64,000 bases of DNA from Chrysopilus asiliformis (Eukaryota > Arthropoda > Insecta > Diptera > Rhagionidae), in NCBI GenBank assembly GCA_964034945.1, contig OZ035964.1:6498895-6562894 (forward strand), given 5' to 3'. The translations under genes and the position numbers were made by a program. The notes beneath the pieces are model-generated. The model saw only the letters and a list, made by a program, of their open reading frames with translations, was not told the DNA's origin and searched no databases. Shown here piece after piece: positions 31,546 to 42,035 of the stretch; the stretch's first letter is position 1; the number at the start of each line of letters is the position of its first letter.

Positions 31546-32600
31546 CGATTCTCATATAGAGTATAAAAATATCGTTACGAAAATGATTTAAAAAAGATGT
31601 CGAGCATATAGTAATAATTTGTTGGGAAACTGGAAAATTGAGAACATAAATAACAACATTAAAAACCAAAAGAAAAATGTCACAACACGCGGCCAATAAT
31701 AATTTCTTATTAATTTATATCACAAAATAGACACACATTAAAAATGTTGTGTGTGTGTGTGTGTGTTTGATTTGTGTAACAGTTTCGAATTTGGAGAAAA
31801 AGAAAACTTGAAAAAAAAAACATGCGCTTTGTAAACATCAATTTATTAATCTAGGTTTGGTGGATTAATCAAATGAAGAGAGAAAAAAAAGGTGTTCAAA
31901 AATGGCCAAATAACAAATATCGGCAATAAACCGCCCACACGAACTCATTTTAATACAGGAATGTTGTCTTCTTCTTAAAGTTTTTGAGAAAAGTTTTCAA
32001 TTTACGATGATTTCGAATGAGTTTTCCTCATTCCATTTCTTTTGTCAAATTTTTTCTGATCGATTCTACACGACTTAAGACTAAATTAAGATCATGAGGG
32101 CTTCATTGACGAGGCTTCGGCGGTGGGAAACACAAACACACACTCGCCATGAATGAGGGCTCAATATCGTATTTTTATTTAAGCAAAAGATAATCCCGGA
32201 TGTTTTTCCATAGTTTGTGAAAATCAAATAATTTTTTTTTTCACTGTAAAGTCGATTTTAATTATGGTGGAATTATCTGCAAATTTCGTCTCCATTCTGC
32301 TCGAGTTAATTCGATTGTTGACACGTGAGGAGTGTGCATAAAATACGTCACACTAACTTCGAGCTTTTCGGATTTCCCGCCCCTTCGCACTCGTTTTTGG
32401 CGATTTTATGTATATAAATTAATTTCACCATCCAACACTACCAAAAATTTAAAAAAATTTTTTGTTTTTTCATGGTTTTCGTATGAAAAAAGGGTTTTTT
32501 TTCTATATCAAGTTTGATTTTTTTGTTGGTATTCCGTTTCAGACAGTATCCCCCGCCCCCTTTTCTCCCTTCCGCGGTTATTGTGTGCCCTTTGAATAAC
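31546..32600. other. Unassigned non-coding DNA
   Basis: Contains (GT)n at about 31748-31767 and AT-rich stretches. No gene or clear element ends. Confidence 0.5.
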
Positions 32601-32664
32601 GGATTTTGGATTTTGTCCGAAACTCTTGTAGAAATTTAGCCAAAATTCTATCAGTTGTTATGGT

Positions 32665-33372
32665 GCCCACGGAAAGACATACAGACAGACAAACGGACAG
32701 ACAGACACACAGACGGACAGACAGACAGACGGACAGACAGATGGACAAACAGACAGACGAACAAACAGAGAGACGGAAAAACAGACAGACGGAAAAACAG
32801 ACAGACGAACAAACAGACAGACAGACAGACGGACAAACAGACAGACATGGACGGACAGTCGGACAGGCAGATATACAGATGGACAGCCGGACAGACAGAC
32901 AGACAGATGGACAGACAGACAGATGGACAAACAGACAGACGAACAAACAGAGAGACGGAAAAACAGACAGACGAACAAACAGACAGACAGACAGACGGAC
33001 AAACAGACAGACGGACAGACAGACAGCCGGACAAACAGACAGACATGGACAAACAGACAGACGGACAAACAGACAGACAGACGGACAAACAGACAGACGG
33101 ATAAACAGACAGACATGGACAAACAGACAGACGGACAAACAGACAGACAGACGGACAAACAGACAGATGGATAAACAGACAGACGGACAGACAGACAGAC
33201 GGACAAACAGACAGACGGACAGATGGACAAACAGACAGACGGACAAACAGACAGACATGGACGGACAGTCGGACAGGCAGACATACAGATCGACAGCCGG
33301 ACAGATAGACAGACAGATGGACAAACAGACAGACGAACAGACAGACAGCCGGACAGACAGACATGCGGAAAT
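32665..33372. repeat. GACAGACGGACAAACA quartet array with 410-bp internal duplication
   Basis: Built from GACA, GACG, GACAAACA and GATGGACA quartets. The rare motif 'catggacggacagtcggaca' followed by 'ggcaga.atacagat.gaca' occurs at 32846 and again at 33256, 410 bp apart. A second marker, 'catggacaaacagacagacg', recurs 70 bp apart (33044, 33114). The left flank 'gttatggtgcccacggaaag' and right flank 'gacatgcggaaatcaaaatc' match the J copy at 56.7 kb. TDRQ- or SVCL-type frames of up to about 290 codons are artefacts. Confidence 0.9.
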
Positions 33373-33419
33373 CAAAATCTTTTTGTTTTCTGATGTCCAG
33401 AAATAGAATGAATCTGGCC

Positions 33420-34078
33420 AAAACAAAGTCCGATTTAGAATCAAAATGTGATTAAAAACACTACTCCAATATTTTTAATTATATTTTATGCCGGTGGTAG
33501 GTCTGTGGGGTTATACTTGATAACCTTTTGTGGAGCATTTCACAAAAAAGTGTTGTGATAAAAAATTAAAATAAAGCAAAAATGAATAACGAAAAAACGA
33601 AATCATTTTTATCAATTTTCGTTATTGTAACGTTATTGTAACACAATTTTGAGGAAAAAATCGGAAAATCGCTATTGCGTTTCAATACGATAACGTTTCC
33701 TATCCCTGGGAAAAAAAACATAGATTTTGTATAAGAAAATCATGTGCTGTTCACATCAGGTTTTTGTTCTAATAAACCGTAGAAAATGTTTCGTACATCA
33801 ATATTTTGCTATTAACAAATTTTAATGCGTCAATTTTAATTCAATAAAATCGATATTCCAAAAACCCACCCAACCCCAATCAGAATTTCTCGTTTTTTAT
33901 TAGCTTAGGTCACGTCATAAATTCATCCCATTCATGGATTTGAATGGTTTTTTTTTTGAATCACATGTGACCGGTTGAACGCTAACATCATTATAGGCCC
34001 TGGTATCACTAATTTCATTCAATCTTACGACTTTTATTAAAAATTTGATCTCGCACACGATGAATCCCCGCCCTGCCT

Positions 34079-34080
<2 letters not shown>
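33420..34080. other. Unassigned DNA with a T-family block
   Basis: 33712-33772 is the minus-strand T block ('catagattttgtataagaaa', 'atcatgtgctgttcacatca'). The rest is AT-rich and unassigned. Confidence 0.5.

Positions 34081-34120
<40 letters not shown>
34081..34120. repeat. (CA)n microsatellite, 20 units
   Basis: A pure CA run of about 40 bases. The surrounding TH-repeat frames on both strands arise from it. Confidence 0.95.
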
Positions 34121-34122
<2 letters not shown>

Positions 34123-34998
34123 CCTCTGCTGTTACCACCGGCCGACGGCCACATAGCAGCCCGGCCTAGGTTTACGTTCACCTCAATTGGAAATTTATTT
34201 TTTTACGGATCTACGGGCAGATTGTATAAGAAGTTACTAAGAAATGAATTGGTCGTCGATTTATGGTGAAAATAATCCAAGAAAATAAAGTGAAGAAATA
34301 AAAATTAAGCCGAAGAAATTATAATTTGGATTCATTTCATGGGCATAGCAGTAGGTATTTTTTTTTAGCAATTTCGGCTTACGGCACGGCACGGCACTAG
34401 GAAGAGTCGAGTGAAGACGCAACAAGACTTTGAACGGTTCGATGCTCGTTAAGTAAGAAATGAAATATGATTCAAGAAGCGTCATATGAAAATTAAAATA
34501 ATACTTAAATCTTTAAGGATTTCCATAGTTATGGTGTTGAAATGAGATTCCTTTGATAGTCGATATTTGCCAACGGCACCGTGCCAAGGGGTGAGAGGGG
34601 GCGGGAGGCGTTGTGGGCGAAAAAGTGGCTCGCCCTGGATGTCAAAATCACCACTAGCCGAATTCAAATTTTAGATGACTACAAAAAATTCAGACCTTCT
34701 GAATGTTTCAGACTTCGTAACACTAGAAAAATGTTCTTCCATGATTTGGTAAATTTATTTTTAGCAAGCTAACCAACTAGATATAAAAGCTGTGTTCTAG
34801 CATAACGACACCTACCTAAGCCGTCATTTTTCTAAGTTGACGCGGCCGTTTAGGCGACATTTTGAGACGTTTGGAAGTTCGCTGCGTGAAATTCAGACTC
34901 CAACAAGGACAAAACATGGAAAAACGCTTCTCTAGCAATTGTTAGGTCAATTTAAGGTAGGATTGCCTCCCCGACCCCTTTTCCCCTCACATTGTCCT
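34121..34998. other. Unassigned non-coding DNA
   Basis: A small GC-richer patch at 34121-34170 and 34560-34640, including 'acggcacggcacggcac' near 34381. No domain-bearing frame. Confidence 0.45.
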
Positions 34999-35008
34999 CT
35001 ATTTAAAG

Positions 35009-35933
35009 CAGGCCTGGCCAACCCAAATCGTTCCACGGGCCAATCTGATGATTCATTTTTTTTGGCGGGCCGCACATGAAAAAATAGAATAACCGCCGTT
35101 TCTTACTAAAATTTTCAAATAATATTTTATGTTGTTTTTTAACAGTCACTTGGTTTAAAAAAAAATTTAGAACAAAATGCAAAAAGTTGAGCATAACCCC
35201 ACGACTCCATTGGGCTTTTAAAAATCATGATTTTTCCCCTACTCCATATTTTGGCGAATAAATAAATCACCGCGTGGGCAACGTCAGTCATGATTTTTCA
35301 TGTTTATCGTGTCTCCATAGCGTACTTAGAAATGTCAACTAGGAGCTAATCAGGGCAGCAAACTATAAATCAGCTAATTTGACTGAACAAATGTCAAAAA
35401 AAAAATCCTACTTTTCAGTAGCCGAAAAAATCATGACAGTAAGGAGATTTAAATCATGATGCAGGCGCCGTTTTTGAGATATTCGCAAAAAACGTTTTCA
35501 TTTGTTATGGGGGGTACCCCCTCTAATGGTCCGTTTTTGCCCATTAACGAACTTAGCCTCGCATTTTACGAAAAACGAATCTGCGTAAAATTTCAAGTCT
35601 GTAGCTCCGCGCCACAGACGGACAGACGGACGGACATGCACAAATTTATTTATTTTATCATTCTAAACGCATTGGCGCAATTCATTTTTGTGTGTAATGA
35701 CGGGATCTTGGCGTTACAAACGATAAGGCTAAGTTAATATACGCTTTGGTTTCACCATACGGGTATAAAAATTAAATTGTAAAATTGCATATAAACTTTA
35801 TGAGCAGTTTTAGTATTTTGTATTTTATTAGTTACATTTTTTTTTTTTTGTAAATTTCAAATCATTTGGCGGGCCGCATTTTCAAACGTCTCGGGCCGCA
35901 TGCGGCCCGCGGGCCGCGGGTTGGCCACCGCTG
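35009..35933. mobile_element. hAT element, 925 bp, perfect 8-bp duplication
   Basis: Left end CAGGCCTGGCCAACCC, right end GGGTTGGCCACCGCTG (inverted CAGCGGTGGCCAACCC), bordered by ATTTAAAG at 35001-35008 and 35934-35941. GGCGGGCCGCA-type sequence lies just inside both ends (35065, 35870), as in many hAT families. An N-family segment occupies about 35455-35768, so the original element was near 610 bp. No transposase frame survives. Confidence 0.9.
35455..35768 (+). mobile_element. N-family element, copy 1, inside the hAT element
   Basis: 'gccgtttttgagatattcgc', 'aaaaaacgttttcatttgtt', 'cgaaaaacgaatctgcgtaa', 'aatttcaagtctgtagctcc', a 21-base GACGG tract (35617-35637), 'gacgggatcttggcgttaca' and 'acgggtataaaa'. 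The same order is seen at 38215-38740, where the GACGG tract is ten times longer. Confidence 0.75.
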
Positions 35934-35941
35934 ATTTAAAG

Positions 35942-36725
35942 CGTGCGAGGGAATTTTTTCAAAGTGTCGGGGGCACTGTTTTCTAGGGCTGCAATTGGCT
36001 GCCATGAGCGCATCCAAGAAGATCGAAAAAGCCCCAAAATTGCCCCTAAATAGAGAACAGCGTCCGGGGAAAAATTGGGCGGGACCGCAACCCTAATTTA
36101 CGGGTATATTTGACCTTGGTATTTAAAATTTTTCGCTTGCAGCGCAAAGATTTCTGCCACTATGCATTTCTTTAATAAAAACTTTGCCTGCGGCGCAATT
36201 TTTGTTGCAAATCGAAGAACTATGATATCTTTCTTTGGCTTAGATAATCACAGTCAATAATTAAGACAAACCTTTACTCTATGATTGGTCCTTTAAAATT
36301 TCCAAGCACATACAAAGATGCGTTCGTTCATATTTTTTTCTAGAAAGAGTGGGAGGGGGGTGAGGGGGGGGGGCGTGTTGCCTCGAAAATAAAAGTTTTG
36401 CCGCAGACGCCGCTCTGCCGTAGCATAGCCCTGTCTGCCAGCAGGGGGTGTACAATGAAGGGAGGTGGTAAATATCAGTGAATTTTTTTTTCTCCTGAGG
36501 GCTGAATAGTGAAAACCGAATCCAAATCGCTCCAGCCGAATCCCTTTAGGCTTGCAAAAAATAATTGGTGAGTGGATTTGCAGAGAGGGGCCGGGGGTAG
36601 ATATTAGTGGGTGAAATATCTTCCTGTGAGCTGATCTCATTAATAATGAAAACCGGTTCCGAATCCCTGTAGCGGTTCAAGGGATATCAGGAGAGGGGCT
36701 AAGAAGAAAGCGGGAATATGAAAAA
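35942..36725. other. Unassigned DNA with P-like motifs
   Basis: GCTTGCAGCGCAAAG (36135) and TTTGCCTGCGGCGCAATTTT (36182) are P-interior variants. 36480-36680 has M/Helitron-like 'aatcgctccagccgaatccc' phrases. No gene. Confidence 0.45.
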
Positions 36726-36729
36726 ACCC

Positions 36730-37049
36730 GGGCCTTATTCAGAAACTCGAATAGAGTAAATTTTTTTTCAAGTTCGACAAAATGCGATTCACGAACTCAA
36801 ATTCGAGCAATTTCTTTCGAGTCTTTTCTCGACAGATGTAAGATTTTCGAGTTTCTTCGAGACCGCCGAGGACAAAAAATGTAAATACTTTTATATTAGC
36901 TCTTAGAATTGTGGGATTATTATTTTTCATGTGTTTTAGGGCAAAAAAAAATGAAACTAAAGCAGTATGAGATCGAGTTCAAGAATACGACGTTCCAGCA
37001 TTACTATCGAGTGGAATAGCTTCTCGATTCGAGTTCCTGAATAAGGCCC
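36730..37049. mobile_element. MITE H, about 320 bp
   Basis: Ends GGGCCTTATTCAGAAACTCG and CGAGTTCCTGAATAAGGCCC are near-perfect inverted repeats of over 20 bp. TCGAGTT motifs recur within. The target duplication is unclear because both flanks are C-rich. The minus-strand frame inside (36739-36930) has no transposase motif. Confidence 0.8.
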
Positions 37050-38090
37050 CAGCACAGCGTATAACTAAACCTAACTGTAAAGTTTCTATAAAATCGGTTC
37101 AGTAGTCTCTGAGCAAAGAAACCGACTTTCCTTAATAATATAAATGCGATAAGGTCACCGTGACATGTTTCTGTTGCTTGGGATATCCCCGTATGCAGGC
37201 CACAGCTATGTAAACATCCTGTAAATTGCAATAAAGTTGGATGTGCATAATTTCAGGCCTTCATTTCGGCAACATCGTTTTCGTTACTTCCATTAATTTC
37301 TTCGGTTTTTTTTGAGTATTTTTTTAATACAATTTGAAATAAAATTCATTAATTGTCCCCCTCTCGCCTACAATTTTTATGAATCGCTGGTAATTTATTC
37401 GTCCATGGAGCACACCAACCTCCGTTTTGTCTGCTCGAGGAAGCCATAAATTAACTAAAATTTCGTTGGATTTACATTTGCTCCATATTACGGTATTGAG
37501 TCCCAGGTCATATGAATCTATGGTTTTTCTGGTGGCCACAGTTTTTCAAATAAAAAATAAAATAAATATTAAAATATCCACAGCCGTACGAGGTGTTTAG
37601 AAGTACATCACCAGGAAAGCGGAATGTGGGGTGGCGATACAGTCGGACAAAAACTCAGAAGACTTCGTTGATTATCAAGTCAAAATGAAGATGAAGAATA
37701 AAAATAAGAAGTGGAGGGTAATAAACACGAAGAAAAGACGATGCTGAGGCCGAGAATGTGAAAATGAAAATGCGGCTCTAAGGATGGGTGCTGGTGTTGG
37801 GGTCTCAATTGAATAATTTATTAGTCACGGGAATCGTTTATCGATGCTCCACAGCCAGGGACTTAATTATTCCACATTTTCTCCCAATTCCTCCTGAAAT
37901 CACTCCAAGAAAGCAAAAATTCTTAGCACTTTGTTCGACGATGCCTTCACATCCGAGCCGAGAACAAACGGCGAAAATTCAGAGGAATGCCGGCAAAGAT
38001 TCATAAAGCAACATAATTACATTTGGAAGTAAAAACATAATAAAAGCTTTAGTTGCCAATCTGGCAATTATTTAAAACCCGTATGGTGAT
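37050..38090. other. Unassigned non-coding DNA
   Basis: No element ends or gene supported. 'aaaatcggttcagtagtctc' (37091) resembles the Helitron-type core. Confidence 0.45.
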
Positions 38091-38214
38091 ATTCGTATCA
38101 AAATTCCACTTTGAAGTCAAACTTTTCAATAAGAATTTATTCCAATCGGATTTTGATGTACGGGAGTTTTATGTAGAATCATATCCTAAATAACTTTTGT
38201 TGTTGCACTTTTTT

Positions 38215-38740
38215 GATAAAATGCACTGTTTTTGAGACATTCGCAAAAAACGTTTTCGTTCGTATGGGGGGATACCCCCCTAATGAACAATTTTTGCCCA
38301 TGAACGAACTTAACCTTGCATTTGGCGAAAAACGAATCTGCGCAAAATTTCAAGTCTCTAGCTCAATCCGTGCGCCCGCAATCCGCGACACAGACGGACA
38401 GACAGACGGACGGATGGACGGACGGACGGACGGACAGACAGACGGACGGACGGACGGACGGGCGGACAGACGTACGGACGGACAGACGGACGGACGGATG
38501 GACGGATGGACGGATGGACGGATGGACGGATGGACGGATGGACGGATGGACGGATGGACGGATGGACGGATGGACGGATGGACGGACAGACGGACGGAAG
38601 GACGGACATGGAAAATTCAATTTTTTTTATCATTCTAAACACACTTGTGTAATTCATTTTTGTGTGTGATGACGGGATCTTGGCGTTACAAACGGTAAGG
38701 CAAAGTTAGTATACCCTTTTGTTTCACCACACGGGTATAA
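38215..38740 (+). mobile_element. N-family element, copy 2
   Basis: Same block order as 35455-35768: 'tgtttttgagacattcgcaa', 'cgaaaaacgaatctgcgcaa', 'caagtctctagctcaatccg', the array, 'atcattctaaacacacttgt', 'gacgggatcttggcgttaca' and 'acgggtataaaaa'. The two copies differ mainly in array length. Confidence 0.75.
38387..38609. repeat. GACGGACG / 8-bp GGATGGAC array in N copy 2
   Basis: Left part GACAGACAGACGGACGGATG with GACGG runs, then a regular octamer GGATGGAC at about 38490-38585, then GACAGACGGACGGAAGGACG. All frames through it are low-complexity artefacts (DGRTDG or PSVR). Confidence 0.9.
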
Positions 38741-38749
38741 AAAAAAATC

Positions 38750-38815
38750 TGGTGTGAATAGCGCATGACTTTCTTATACAAAATCCACGTTCCTGCGCAA
38801 TCTACCACACCACAA
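38750..38815 (+). repeat. T-family dispersed block
   Basis: 'tggtgtgaatagcgcatgac', 'ttcttatacaaaatccacgt' and 'cctgcgcaatctac', directly after the N element's end. Confidence 0.55.
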
Positions 38816-38840
38816 AAAAAAATATAAGTTTATATAAAAA

Positions 38841-38880
38841 CTAGCTTGCATACCCGTCTTTAAAAGTTTTTTGAATAACA
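38841..38880 (-). mobile_element. Mini-me Helitron 3' end fragment
   Basis: On the minus strand the sequence ends GACGGGTATGCAAGCTAG before a T, the terminal signature of the 4473 and 20338 copies. The ACCCG half of the hairpin is lost. The body cannot be traced. Confidence 0.6.
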
Positions 38881-39174
38881 TTTTCTGCTCCAAAAAATAA
38901 ATAACTTAAAGACTTTTGAAAAAAAAATCGCTATACCTTCAAAACCTCCGGTTTCGAAATTTGAAATTCTAACACCATATTCGTGACCCGAAAACCAACC
39001 CCGAAAACCCCCAAAGTGACAGATACTCAAGGCAAAAACCAATGTTTTATAAAACCAACCCCTTATCCACCTCCACTTACCCACCCCTCACTTCCCCACT
39101 CCTCACTTCCCCCCCCCTTACTTCCCCACCCACACTTACCCACTTGGTGGTGGAATTTTGAAAAACGGTGAACA

Positions 39175-42035
39175 AAATTTCATGGAAAAAAATGCGGTTT
39201 TCAAAAAGGCCGCCATTTTGGTTACTTGCGGCTAACGGATTTCCACCAAACCTTGATAGGGTTGTCCCATTTCAGAAACCAACATTCCTGTCAAATTTCA
39301 TGGCTATAGAAATCTTGTACACAGACTGACAGACTGACAGACTGACAGACTCACAGACTGACAGACTGACAGACTGACAGACTGACAGACTGACAGACTG
39401 ACAGACTGACAGACTGACAGACTGACAGACTGACAGACTGACAGACTGACAGACTGACAGACTGACAGACTGACAGACTGACAGACTGACAGACTGACAG
39501 ACTGACAGACTGACAGACTGACAGACTGACAGACTGACAGACTGACAGACTGACAGACTGACAGACTGACAGACTGACAGACTGACAGACTGACAGACTG
39601 ACAGACTGACAGACTGACAGACTGACAGACTGACAGACTGACAGACTGACAGACTGACAGACTGACAGACTGACAGACTGACAGACTGACAGACTGACAG
39701 ACTGACAGACTGACAGACTGACAGACTGACAGACTGACAGACTGACAGACTGACAGACTGACAGACTGACAGACTGACAGACTGACAGACTGACAGACTG
39801 ACAGACTGACAGACTGACAGACTGACAGACTGACAGACTGACAGACTGACAGACTGACAGACTGACAGACTGACAGACTGACAGACTGACAGACTGACAG
39901 ACTGACAGACTGACAGACTGACAGACTGACAGACTGACAGACTGACAGACTGACAGACTGACAGACTGACAGACTGACAGACTGACAGACTGACAGACTG
40001 ACAGACTGACAGACTGACAGACTGACAGACTGACAGACTGACAGACTGACAGACTGACAGACTGACAGACTGACAGACTGACAGACTGACAGACTGACAG
40101 ACTGACAGACTGACAGACTGACAGACTGACAGACTGACAGACTGACAGACTGACAGACTGACAGACTGACAGACTGACAGACTGACAGACTGACAGACTG
40201 ACAGACTGACAGACTGACAGACTGACAGACTGACAGACTGACAGACTGACAGACTGACAGACTGACAGACTGACAGACTGACAGACTGACAGACTGACAG
40301 ACTGACAGACTGACAGACTGACAGACTGACAGACTGACAGACTGACAGACTGACAGACTGACAGACTGACAGACTGACAGACTGACAGACTGACAGACTG
40401 ACAGACTGACAGACTGACAGACTGACAGACTGACAGACTGACAGACTGACAGACTGACAGACTGACAGACTGACAGACTGACAGACTGACAGACTGACAG
40501 ACTGACAGACTGACAGACTGACAGACTGACAGACTGACAGACTGACAGACTGACAGACTGACAGACTGACAGACTGACAGACTGACAGACTGACAGACTG
40601 ACAGACTGACAGACTGACAGACTGACAGACTGACAGACTGACAGACTGACAGACTGACAGACTGACAGACTGACAGACTGACAGACTGACAGACTGACAG
40701 ACTGACAGACTGACAGACTGACAGACTGACAGACTGACAGACTGACAGACTGACAGACTGACAGACTGACAGACTGACAGACTGACAGACTGACAGACTG
40801 ACAGACTGACAGACTGACAGACTGACAGACTGACAGACTGACAGACTGACAGACTGACAGACTGACAGACTGACAGACTGACAGACTGACAGACTGACAG
40901 ACTGACAGACTGACAGACTGACAGACTGACAGACTGACAGACTGACAGACTGACAGACTGACAGACTGACAGACTGACAGACTGACAGACTGACAGACTG
41001 ACAGACTGACAGACTGACAGACTGACAGACTGACAGACTGACAGACTGACAGACTGACAGACTGACAGACTGACAGACTGACAGACTGACAGACTGACAG
41101 ACTGACAGACTGACAGACTGACAGACTGACAGACTGACAGACTGACAGACTGACAGACTGACAGACTGACAGACTGACAGACTGACAGACTGACAGACTG
41201 ACAGACTGACAGACTGACAGACTGACAGACTGACAGACTGACAGACTGACAGACTGACAGACTGACAGACTGACAGACTGACAGACTGACAGACTGACAG
41301 ACTGACAGACTGACAGACTGACAGACTGACAGACTGACAGACTGACAGACTGACAGACTGACAGACTGACAGACTGACAGACTGACAGACTGACAGACTG
41401 ACAGACTGACAGACTGACAGACTGACAGACTGACAGACTGACAGACTGACAGACTGACAGACTGACAGACTGACAGGCTGACAGACTGACAGACTGACAG
41501 ACTGACAGACTGACAGACTGACAGACTGACAGACTGACAGACTGACAGACTGACAGACTGACAGACTGACAGACTGACAGACTGACAGACTGACAGACTG
41601 ACAGACTGACAGACTGACAGACTGACAGGCTGACAGACTGACAGACTGACAGACTGACAGACTGACAGACTGACAGACTGACAGACTGACAGACTGACAG
41701 ACTGATAGACTGACAGACTGACAGACTGACAGACTGACAGACTGACAGACTGACAGACTGACAGACTGACAGACTGACAGACTGACAGACTGACAGACTG
41801 ACAGACTGACAGACTGACAGACTGACAGACTGACAGACTGACAGACTGACAGACTGACAGACTGACAGACTGACAGACTGACAGACTGACAGACTGACAG
41901 ACTGACAGACTGACAGACTGACAGACTGACAGAAAGAAATTTTTGTTTTTTTTTGTAATATGACTCCACCCGTCTCGGGAATGCTCGTGAAATATTGTTT
42001 AATACTTGATTATGCTGCGTATAAGAAAGTAAATA
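39175..42035 (+). mobile_element. O-family element, copy 4, with 2.6-kb octamer array
   Basis: 'ccgccattttggttacttgc', 'ggctaacggatttccaccaa', 'cttgatagggttgtcccatt', 'tcaaatttcatggctataga', 'aatcttgtacacagac', the array, 'agaaagaaatttttgttttt', 'tgactccacccgtctcggga' and 'ctgcgtataagaaagta'. Both flanks are collinear with O copies 2 and 3, so the giant array lies inside the element. Confidence 0.8.
39323..41932. repeat. Octamer satellite (CTGACAGA)n, about 326 units
   Basis: Reading line by line I find only four deviations: CTCACAGA near 39350, GACAGGCT near 41477 and 41629, and GATAGACT near 41705. One is in the first units and three in the last 460 bp; the central 2.1 kb is invariant. The minus strand is open in all three frames (SVSLSVCQ repeats, nominally 872 codons) and is not a gene. 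The true length may differ from the assembly. Confidence 0.95.

Noticed and set aside
32578..33444. Cysteine/serine-rich frames on the minus strand and TDRQ-rich frames on the plus strand
   Set aside because: Translations of GACA/GACGG quartets in several overlapping frames; no unique sequence.
39351..41969. Open frame of about 870 codons on the minus strand
   Set aside because: It is the octamer satellite read through; all three frames give the same SVSLSVCQ repeat and there is no start context, domain or non-repeat body.
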